Shown here: one piece after another, positions 33,249 to 45,200 of the stretch
Numbering within the stretch: the first letter of the stretch is position 1
Layout: each line of letters begins with the position of its first letter
Made by a program: the position numbers and the translations under genes
Assembly (NCBI GenBank): GCA_009783085.1
Contig: WRHU01000003.1
Span: 1 to 64,000, forward strand
Reading direction: 5' to 3'
DNA length: 64,000 nucleotides
Source of the DNA: Coriobacteriia bacterium
Lineage (GTDB): Bacteria > Actinomycetota > Coriobacteriia > Coriobacteriales > UBA8131
Notes under the pieces: generated by a model
The model's input: only the letters and a program-made list of their open reading frames with translations
What the model was told of the DNA's origin: nothing
The model's database searches: none

Positions 33249-36200
33249 ATGGAAGCGAAGGCTCATAACCAAAAACGCGCGCGCGCAAACAACACTAAGC
33301 AACGCACAACGCGCGCCGAGCAAACAAGCAAAGAAATAAGAGAGAAGGGAATGCTCACACGCGTTCTCGCTGTTGTGCTTGCTATTAATATGGCTTTTAT
33401 GCTGGCTATGCCCGCAGGAGCTATTGCTAATCAAGCAACGGCACTTTCTGAGGATTTGGTAGCGACAAGCGCCCAAGCCGCAGAAAGCACCAATGAGGCT
33501 CAACAATCTAACGCTGCGAATGGGGGTGACACCGCCCCTTCGCAAGAGGGCGCTAGCGACGAGCATGCAGGCTCAGCCTCCTTTGATGACGAAAATCCCC
33601 TCTCAGGAGATGCCTCTACAGAAGACACCGAGCAAGCTGGCCAAAGCGCAGCTGAGGCAAACGACGAACAAGCTGATGCTGCGGTTGATGAGGAGGCCGC
33701 CCAAGCAGAGGCTGACGAAGCCGATGAAGCAATCGCTCCTTTAGCAACGGTTACGCTTGGTCCCGGTCAAGTCGCCGTTGATACGTGGGACGACCTTCGC
33801 TCCGCCATATCCAACACCGCCAACAACTACATTCGACTTGATGCAGACATCACTCGCACAAACACAGCAACGAGTGCGGATTTGGCAACCATTGGGCGCA
33901 CCCTTACCATCGACGGTAACGGGCACACGCTCAATTTTGGTGGTTCTATCACCCGCAACGGCTCTAACTTCCAACTTACGAGTGCCGCAACAGGAACGCT
34001 TACCCTCAAGGACATAAAAATCGTACGCACTAACGCATCGTATGATTACAGTTATCTGATTACGTCGGGGGCTCGCGAGTGGAATGACTACACCGATAAT
34101 TACAACGCAAACTATGATGAGTGGACGTGTTGGTGGTCACCTGCAAACGTTACCTCAGGTCGCAACTGGACGGTAAGCCTTGAAAACGTTGAGGGTGTAG
34201 GTACGCAAACCGGTGGTTTGGTAAGCAATATCGCAGGCTCACTGAGAGTCACGGGTAACCTTATCTGGCAAACTGGCTACAACACTGACGCTCGCAGAAA
34301 TAACGAAGCAGTAGTAAACGTACGCGACCAAGTTTACAACGCTGCCACGGTAGATATTACGAGCAATGGCAATCACTTAGTACAGTCGTCAGTACGTCAA
34401 TCCGGACTTCTCACGACGTGTACTGTTTCGTTTACGGGTGGCACAAAAGCGCACCTGTATACCTCGCGTACAAACTCTCCTCACACCTCTGCCCTTCTCA
34501 TTGGAGGTCAGACCATTTATGAGCTCGATGGTTCAACTATGAGCGACCGCAGAATCCGTGCTGAGCTTAATGTGAGCGGTGCAGGTACTGAGCTCGATAT
34601 CAGCTCCTACAGCCGAGCTTATGCTTCAGACGCATGGTACGTTACCTTGTTTTGCGTTCCTCTTGTTTTGACGGGCAGCGAAGGTGGCATCAACATCACT
34701 GGTGGTGCTAAGGTTTCTGTTAAATCTTTAGGAACGGGCAACAGCGGTAGCTCTGCGCTCTATCAGCAAATTGTTGGTGGTACCTTTAATCTTGATGGTC
34801 AAGGAACCCAACTAACCGTTGAAAACTTTGGCAACGGTCCCAACTCAAAAAGCAATATACCAACCTTCCATTTTCGCTACGTGGGCAGCCAAACCCTTAA
34901 CGTTTCTAACGGAGCGGAGCTCAAGGTTTGGAGGCACTTTGCAAACAACACCGTTGACACCTCTGCCCTTCGCTTTGGCTTGGGCAAAAACAATAGCTTC
35001 ATAATTAAAAGTGGTGGTCGCGTTATGATTATTAACGAAGGCAACAATTCGCCTGTTTCCACTACCTCTCGCCAAACAATGTCTAACGCTGGCATTGAAT
35101 ACGGAAACGATAACTTTACCTTTGATATAGAAGGCTATGGCTCTGCTATCGAGGTTTATTCTGCGAGAGGTGCAGCTATTGCGGCACAAGACTCAGGTGG
35201 TCAGGCTGATGGCTTTGATAACGGACGCATTACGGTTGGAGAAAACGCGATTGTTGTTATGGAAGGTAACGTCAATAGCACGACTGACGGCATTTTTGGT
35301 ACACGCGACAATCTTGTTTTCCAGCTTAATCATCCTATGTACTACAGTTTTGCAAACATAAACACTCGAGTTGGTGCGCGCGTATTTTATAACCGTAGTG
35401 GCGGGCCAGCGCGCCTTCTTTCTACCAATTCTGACGTGGCGGTATGGGGCAACGGAAACAACTCTCGCCCTAACAATCAGGTTGACGGTGACCCGTATCA
35501 GTCGTGGTCGCTTATTAACTACGAGCTGCGTGGAGCAAACTTCAGCACGCATCAAAGTTCAAGTGACACCACGTTCCAAACAGCGATGAATAGTGGCGGT
35601 ATGCAGAACTACCGCCGTATTTCAGGCAATAACTCACCAGCATGGATAGAAAACTTGCTTGAGCCCACCAATGCCGACAAGTATGTTCGCTTTGTCGGTA
35701 AAGTGCCCGAGGGCATTGAGGATTTGGTGTATGGCGGCGAAGGTCGTCATGTGTGGACTAACGAGGTGTATGGCCGCCTCAGCATTACTCGAGCTGACGG
35801 TTCAACAGAAACCTCGACAGCAGGGCAGGTGAGCTCGCTTCGCTCAGAAAGCATTTATGAAGTAGAGCCTGCATCTGAGATTGAAGGTGTGGTGCGCTAT
35901 GCGAACCCTGCAGGCTTCTTACACACGGGCGATACCTATGAGATAACTCAGGCATGGCGTGGCGAGGTTGATGACCCTACTTCAACCAAGGTACACATCT
36001 CACAGCCTCATGATATTTTTGCTACTCCGGTAACGGTCAAAGACGTTTTGCCACCAGTTCCGGCTAGCATTACTTCTCATGGCACCGGCAAACTCTGGTT
36101 AGGCCTTGGTAGCGAGATAAGCGGCACGTGGCTTGATGCTGCTGCCCAAAAAGCGGCTGAACCGCACAACCCTGAGCCAGCGGTTAAGCTTTATGCGGTA

Positions 36201-39200
36201 GTAAACACTGCGGACAACGTTCTCAAAGACGGTGGTGAGGTTGTGTATGGAACGCTCAACGCAAACGGCACGTGGAGTTTTGTGCTTACCGAAACCGCTG
36301 CAGCAGGCTTAAGCGTAGGCGACAAGCTTTACTTTGTGCTTGAAGACGAGAACGAAAACGCTAATCCTCTGGTAGCAACTCCTATTCACGACACCACTAA
36401 GGCAGCCGCTCCGTATCTTACGGTAAGCCTCTCTGACCTTATTTTGACGCATGATGACGCCTATATTGGAACAAAAAGAGCTGCTGAAATTGCAGACCTT
36501 ATTGCAAACAGCACTGAGCAATTTGCTGAGCTCAAAGACCTCATAAACGCATCCGCAGCCAAGCGTGTTGAAACAACGCTCGGCACGGAGGTTGTAGTAA
36601 ATCACGTTGATCCATCGTGGAATGAACCAGCCTATTATGAGCTTGAAAACTTCAAAACTATCAACCCAGATGGCGAGGAATATGGTGTTAAGTACGCCTC
36701 TGTTTCTGACCCGTCTTTAGAGAATATGGGCAAAGTTACGGTGCTTCCTTTTGAGCAGGCAACCGCCTTTATTGGAGCAAATGACTTTACTATCTCGGTC
36801 AATAATGCAACGGCGTTGATGAACCTTTCTAATGCCGAGCGCAATGTCCAGCTTATCGAGTTGGCTCAAGCTTTGGCACGCGCGAACAACACTGACCCCT
36901 TTACTGCCGACATGGTGCAGGTTACCAGCGTGGCAATTCCTAATCCAGCAATGGCTGGAAGCTATGACGTGACCTTTGCCGTTAAGGGCATGACTCCCGA
37001 TGCGGCACATTCCGTAACCATCAAAGCACACGTAATACCGGGCAACGTGCCTATTCTTATGGTTACTACGCCTATCGAGGTTTGGATCGGCGATCCAGCT
37101 GACCCTGCTCGCTCTGCAAGCTCCATTTTGCCAAACGAACTTGACCTTAATGCCGGCATCTTGGCTCTTGCTGCAGAAAACGGCGAGGACATCACCGATT
37201 TGGTTACCTATGATCAAGGCATGGCAGATGCGCTTGATCTTGCCAAAAAAGGTATGTATCCCATTACGTATTCGGTGGTCAATTCTGACGGCAATACTGC
37301 AACCGCCACTCGCTTAGTTGTGGTTAATGACGGCAGCTACGTTGTGGTAGACCCCGAGGAATATGACGACGTTTATATCTTGCACGCACAAAGCTTTATC
37401 AAGCACGTAGACGAGGCAAATGCAGCAACTATTCTTGTCGATGCTAAGGCACAGGCGTGGCTCGTTGATGCTTCTTCTGCAACAGGTACTGCCCCTGCGA
37501 CTGCCATAGTATTTGATAATCCTTCAGGGTATGGCTCAGGTTGCGCACTTGGCGAGTACCCCCTTGTTATTGCCGTTGACGAGGACACAACAATTGTTCA
37601 AAGCATTACGGCAACCGTGTGGAACAAAGATGAAGAAACCGACGAAGAAGACCCAGAAACAGGCTTTAGGTATCATCTTGGAGCCAATGATGTGGTCTTA
37701 GTGGTCACGCAGCTGGGCGACTACGTAGGCGACAGCGAAACGGTCAAGAAAAACCTCATCAACGCTTCTTTGGCCGAGGCATATCGTCTTACCAACAGCT
37801 CTACTTATTTGGGCGATCCGCTGCCTTTAACTTCGCTTGATAATGCGGGCGTGGTAGTAATCGCCAACAACATTGAGGCAACAGGCAAAGCTGGCGACAG
37901 TTTTACGGTGACCTTTGGCGTAAAAGAATCTCCTGCTATACAAGTTACTGTTACCTATTTGCTCTATGGCACTGCACCCACTATCAGCTTCGACCCCGAA
38001 AGCTCACCAGGAGCACTTGATGGCGGCGACCCGCTCGTTTATCCGTGTCAGCCAGGCGAGGACGCTCACTTCCTTACCGCTGCTGAGATTAAGGCAAAAA
38101 TGCTGGTTTGGGACAATGAAGACGGCGACTTGTGGGACGAAACTACCTTTGTGGTCAGCGGAGCCGCTGAGGGCCTCATACACACGAAGACCCCCGGCGT
38201 TTATTCCGTCACGTATTCAGTTACTGACAGCGACGGCATGTCTGCTACGGCAACGCGTGCCCTTGTTATCCAAGACGGTCGTTACGTGATAGATACCGAG
38301 GAAGGCGTTATTATCGGCGCTAAGAACTTTGTTATCGCACAAAGCGATGTTCAAGGTACTGAGGGAGAGGTACGCAGTTATTCTCGTGCCTACGCCTACA
38401 CCACCAAGGGCGCACCGATTGCTTCAAGCGATTTGTACCTCGCAGGTTTTCCGCCTGCTGGTTATGTGAGCAATGCAGAGCCTGGCGACTATCCCTTTAC
38501 GTGGATGGTTTCAGGCAAAACAACTGAAAAACACATTACCGGAACCGTAACCGACGCTGACGTTGTGTATCCGGGCGGCAACACCGACCTGTACGCCATT
38601 GTGGCTAACAACTTTACGGTCAACCTCGCACAAGCGCAGGAAATGATTGACGCAGGTCTTAACAACTCACTGCTTACCAAGTCTGACGTACGGGTGTATC
38701 CGCTCGTAGACAATATCCCAACTGGCACGCCTTACGTTGCTAACAATGGCAACTTTACCAGCGTGCTCAATGCAGATCCGGGCTATCCGCTCACCTATGG
38801 TGTTTTGGTTGAGGGCAAGCCGGTCATTACTAACCCTTACACGCAGGTGATGGCTCGCGGTAGAGTATCGCAAGGCGAGATGCCCACTATTACGGCGCTT
38901 ACGCCGCTTGAAATTTGGATAGGGGAGGCAGACAATAAGCCAGCCTCGGCACTGTTGCCCGGCCAATACTTTGATTTGTATGAGGTATACGCAGCTGATG
39001 CCGAAGACGATGCAGCAGGCATTCCGTTGGTTATTACGCCGAGCTATCTTGACCCCACAACGGGCGTTAATGTTAATGAGCCCGGACTGTATACCGTTAG
39101 CTTCTCAGTTACCGACTCTGACAACAATACTGCTACTGCGCAGCGTGTTGTGGTAGTAAACGACGGTCACTTTGTGGTAAGCGATGATGAGGAGCAGGGC

Positions 39201-42200
39201 GGACGCATTTTATACGCAAGCTCATTCTTGACGCTGCTCAGCGCTGTGAGCACCAATCCAGCCCTCATCGAAGCTGAGATTTTGGACAAGAGCAGAGCCA
39301 AGCTCTTTGACGGCACAACGGGAGCGCAAATAGACCTTGACGCAGGAACCTTAATAAGTGTTTCAACCGGTGGCTATGGTCCGGTTGTTGATACCTACAG
39401 CATTGCTATTACGGTACACGACACTCCCTCTGGCGAGCTTACCAAGCACATCAAAGGTGTGGTAGTTGACGCTGAGGTCATTACGCCAGAAGTACCGCCT
39501 ACTTTTGGTCCTGCTACCTATGTCTACGGCAACAATATTAAACAGCTTATTTCTGAGGCTGAGGCTACGGCTGCTTTAGGGAGCGCTGGTATTATCGCTG
39601 CCTTAAATGCACATGCCACGACCCTGTGGCCCGAGGGCAACATTACCGATCCGGGCGTAGTTATAAGCGACACCGACGACTTTATTACCCGTCTTACAAC
39701 TGCTCCGCTTACCGATGTTGTGGACCGCTATCGCTTCCCCACGAGCGACACTGATCTTATTAGCAGCATTGACTTGAGCATTACGGTTTGGGACGGCAAC
39801 CCGCCAGAAATTACTATTTTGGAAAAACCGCTTGCTCTTGACTTCAAAACCGAGGCATCCGCCTTTGATAATGGTTCGGGCTTTTTGACGGACGCAAAAA
39901 TCCTGGAGGGCGTAACGGCCTTTGATATCGAGGACGGCGACATCACGCATTTGATTAGCTATGAGATTGCTGAGGTTACCGACGGTGAGCCGGGCACTAC
40001 CATGACGGGTATTCCTGTTAACCGGCCAGGTATTTATCAGGTTGTTTATACCGTTATGGACTCTGACCACAACATTGCAACAGACAGTCGTGCGATTGTG
40101 TTGCAACATGGCGAGTACGTATGGGACGGCGAATATATCCTTAAAGCGTTGAGCTTTGTGATTCGTTCGTCTGAGGTTAATACGGTGCGTGCCGAGGAGC
40201 AGGTACTGGCGATGAGTGAAGCAGCGGTCGCATGGACTGTTGACGGTCAACCACGTACCGCTACGATAAAAAGCCTCGGTGGCTATAACAAAACTCCGAT
40301 GGATTATACCGTTACGGTTCAGGTGTTTAGTCACCCCACGCTTACCAAGCAAGTTACGGCACGGGTGCTTAATGACGGCGACCCACAGGCGCAAAAGCCA
40401 GGCGACATGCATGGCGATAACGGCACTACCTGCTCAGTTGTTGCGATGAACTTCCGCATAAACTCGGTTGATGCCAATGCGCTTATCGCCGCTTACGGTA
40501 CGGTTGGTAACGCAAGCTACGATGCTGAGTTTATCAACCGAGCAGAAGTTGCGATTTATCACCGTGCAACCGCCGAGATGGATCCCGCTCCTTCTATCAA
40601 CAGAAAGCTTGTTGCAGACGGTGGATTTTCTACCTCTGGTGAACTCAAGCACGGCGATTCATTCAAAATTACCTTTGAGTGTGGCGAGGACGATGCCGCT
40701 CAAACGAGCATAACTGCCTTTGTTGACAACGGCCTGCCGCCCATTATCTATGCGCCAGAGGTACGGATAATTTGGGTAGGGGAGCCTGGCGATAAGCCCG
40801 AGGGCGCACTCTTGCCAAGCGAGTGGCTTGATGCTGAGGGCAAAAACGGCGTAACCGCTTGGGACGATTATGATGGCGACATCACTGCCCTTATTAAAAC
40901 GGGCTCTCTTGATGCGCTGGACAACTTTACCGAGGGTGACCCCATTGACCTTGCCAAGCGTGACGTATTCCAAGATGTTTCCTATTCGGTTACTGACAGC
41001 GATTACAACACAGCAACCAAAACGGTTAAGGTTTTTGTAACCAAAAATGCAGTTATCGACGGCGACTATCTTATCTTGGCGTACAGCTTTATTGAAAGCC
41101 TCGACAATGCAAAAGCTAACGGTACCGATGATGCTGAGATTTTGCGTCTTGCAGCTGCAAAAGCGTGGCGCATTAAGAACAACTCGGCAACGATGAACGA
41201 GCAGTTGCCCGTTGCTGCTGACTCCTTATTAGTAGTCAACGACAGAGCCGATTATCAAGCGAAAGTGGGAACGTATGAGCCCATTATGATAGGCATTATT
41301 CCGCAGCCTGGTTTTGGCAATGGCGTAAAATCCTGTGGCATTACCGGTGTAATTGTTGATAAAGACTCCATTGATGACGGCTTTGACGGCGATATTCGCT
41401 ACGTTGTTGCTGCCGACCACGTAATGCTTACCCTTGACGAGGCTTTAGATTTTGCCGGCATGAGTGCGGCAGTTAAGCTGCGTCTTATTGAGCGTGCGGC
41501 GGCGTTGTCGTGGATAATTGACGGCGACATTGACAGCTGGACTCCTGACGTTTATTACAACGAGATTGGTGACATTGACCACCCCATTGAGCCTCGGGGT
41601 ACCTATGAGGTTACGTTTATACCCACTGGTCAACCCGACGTGCGGGCTACGGTTATCTTTGAGATTGATAACGGCAATTCTCCGGTTATCAGCTTTATTG
41701 AAGCACCGCTGGTACTGCAAAAAGACGCAGGCTCTAAAACGCCGCTCACCGATGCAGAACTCAAAGCCCACATGCTCGTTACCGACATCGAGGACGACGC
41801 AAAAGGCATAGATTTGTGGGCTGCTACTACGGTAAGCGCACTCGATGGTTCGCCCCTTAATCTCAATCTGGCAACCGTTGGCGTGTGGCAAGCACTCTAT
41901 ACGGTAACGGATAGTGACGGAAACACCACAACGGCTCAGCGTGCTATCGTAGTTGACGATGGTCGCTACATAATTGACGAAGACGATGACATTATTATCG
42001 GCGCACGTGATTACGTGGTGCCTCGAGTGGGCGACGGGCACGTAAACGGTACCGAGAGCCAAGCTAAGCATTTGTCTTACGCAGAGGCCTATGACATTGA
42101 TGGTTATCCGCTTTCTGTGAGCTGGACGGGTGCGCCTTCTGGTTATGTTGAGGGTGCCGAGGCGGGCGATTACCCCATTACGTGGAAGGTAGTAGACCGC

Positions 42201-45200
42201 GACACCACCAAGAGTATCACTGCGCATGTTGTAGATGCCGATGAGGTAGACAATGGTAACAAGTCTGCCAGTTATGCTCTGGTTGCATCAGACTTCCGCG
42301 TAAACCTTACGCAGGCACAAGAGATTTTGGATACGGGTGACGCTGCCTACATCAGCTGGGCAAAGGTTCAGGTATTTCCGCTTGTTCCGAGTGCTGTTCC
42401 TGCAGAACCCGTGCTTATAGATACGGCTGGTTTTGATGCTGAGCTGGGTACCTATGCACCAATTACCTTTGGCATTACGGGCGTGTTAGCAACCGAGCAA
42501 AGCGTTGGCATTACTGGTACGGTTTCTCAAGGTGAGATGCCGGTATTGACGGTTCCCACTCCCGTTGAGATTTGGATTGGCGAGCCGAGCGACCCCGAGC
42601 GTTCTGCGACCTCTATTACGCCAAGCGAGTACACGGGCGATCTCTATAACGTAACGGCGAGCGATTTTGAAGACGACCGCAATGGTAAAACACTTACCGT
42701 TGTGGCAACTCCTGATGTTTCAACAGGGGCAGTCAACGTAGGTAAGGTTGGGCTGTACGTCATCAACTATTCGCTCACCGATTCTGACCATAACACCGTT
42801 ACTGCACAGCGTGTGGTTGTGGTAAATGATGGTCGCTACGTTGCAGACAATCGCATCTTGCGTGCCAAGTCTTTTGTGACCTTGCTCAGCAACGTAACGA
42901 GTGTTCCGGGCAACATCAACCCAGAGATACTGAGCAAGTCTAGCACCGCACTGTTTAACGGCACAACGGGCGAGCAGCTTGCGCCAGATAACACCTTTGT
43001 CTATAACTCGGGTGGTTATACCAATGCCGTTGGTGTGTACCCCATCGTAGTGCGAGGCGCCAACGAGCCTTCGGGCTATCTGAGCAAAAATATTACCGGT
43101 GAGGTGGTTGATGCTGACGTTATCGGTTCTGGGCCCGATGATCCCAATGAGGACACCACGTACGTATTTGGCAACAACATAAGCATGCGTATCGCTGAGG
43201 CACAAAGCATTTTGGACGCTGCCAGCTTTGATGCCGCCTTACTTAAGGCTCTGGGAGCGGGCGCACGTAAAACGCAGGCAGACGGCACGATACTAACGCT
43301 CACGCCGCTACTCAGTGATGACGGCGACTTTGCCGCCAAAGTTGGCACGTATACGGTTGAGGTTTCAGACCCTGATGGTGTTGTTACCATTCAGCTTACC
43401 GTGCAGGTAACAGCGGGCGATGCTCCGTGGATTATTGCTACGCCCAAGCCGCTCAACATCGATTTTGAGCCTCAAAGTAGCGATAGCGTAAGTCGCACGC
43501 AACTAATGCAAGGCGTAACAGCAGGCGATACTGAGGACGGCGTACTTACTCACAAGGTTGTTATTAACCCTGATGCAGACGGCAAAGAAAAACTGCCTGC
43601 AATTCCGCTCAATGCTGCTTCGGTAACGCCCGTTGTTTATTCGGTTACCGATAGCGACAACAACACCACCACCGAAACACGCATGGTAATAGTCAATGAC
43701 GGTTCGATTGTCTATGACGATAAGTACATCTTACAGGCCTACTCTTTTGTTGTAGCATCTGCTGACGTTGCAGCTGCGGACTCAATCGAGCAGCTTATTA
43801 TGAACTATTCGCAAGCGCGCGCTTGGAACAGCGATGGCGAGCTTGTTGATGCCTACGTAGTGGACACGGATTCCATGACGGCTACTCCTGATGATTACTA
43901 TCCCACACTTGGCATCAAGGACTATCTTGACCTTACCAAGACCATCACTGCTCGTGTTTTGCCCGAGGGCACCACCGGCGGAAATGGCGACCGCTACGCT
44001 ATTACGGCGCATGACTTCCGCTTGAGTTTGGCAGATGCGGGAGCTCTCCAGGCGATTGCTCGAGCCTATGGGTATGAAGATGAGTTTATCGCCCGAGCAG
44101 AGGCAACGAGCTATCTGCGTGCGGGCAGCGATTTGGTTTCTGGCGGCGTACCGCAACTCGCCGACGACGGAGGATTCTCTACGGCTATCTTTGCCGAGAG
44201 GGGAGATGCAGACTACCCAACGGTTATACCAGTGAAGTTCTGGGTTACCGAGGATCATACGGCGTTTTGCTGGGTCAATGTCACGATTTCTGATGGCGAC
44301 GCCCCTGTTATAACCTTCCCACCTTTGCGCGTTATTTGGATTGGCGATGAGAATGACCCCAATAGAACACCTGGTTCGGTAACGCCTGACGAGTGGCACT
44401 ATGTCTATGGCCCAGACCATGCTACCACCACCAGCGGTGACGTTATTGCAACCGACACTGAAGACGGCAATATTACCAATAAGCTCATTTGGGGTACCCT
44501 TGAGGGCGTAGATACCTTTGTTGAGATGGACGATCCGCTCGATATGAGTAAGCCGGGCTTCCAAAAGGTTACGTATTCGGTTACCGATTCTGACCGCAAT
44601 ACCACCCGCGCAACTGACCTTGTTTTGATCAATGACGGCACGTATGCCGTTGACGGTGCCTATGTTATTCAAGCGTATGACTTTATCAAGCGTCTTGCTG
44701 ACGTCAAGGGCAGTGACGAGGAGATACTTGCGGCTTCGTTTGCCAAGGCATGGCGTGTCGAAACCATAAACGAGGCAGAAAAAGCGCTGCTTCCTCTTGA
44801 GGTTACCGAGCTTTTGATGGTTGTTGACAATGCTGGCTATAAGGCAGAAGAAGGCGACTATTACCCTATACAAATTGGACTTAATCCTGAGTCTGACTAT
44901 ACTGGAAGCAATCCTATCCGCAACATTACGGGTAAGGTTGTAGACAAAGACGTGCTTGAGGGTGGCACGGTAGGAGGCGCACGCTATGAGGTTGGCGCCA
45001 ACAATGTGACCCTCAAAATCTCTGACGCCCCCGAACTTGTGGGTTTAAGCGATACGGTAAAACAACTGCTGATTGCGGCTGCCAAGGCTGAGGCTTGGGA
45101 GATTACCAGCGCCATCGAGGATTGGGACGTTGACGTTATTGCAAACGAGATAGGTGATGCTGCGCACCCCATCAAACCTGGTGGCACGTATAACGTTACC

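Noticed and set aside
32824-33288. A 154-codon Phe/Cys-rich frame on the - strand over the giant-gene leader
   Set aside because: Its composition is the direct consequence of the A-rich repeat on the other strand; no ribosome-binding site or similarity.
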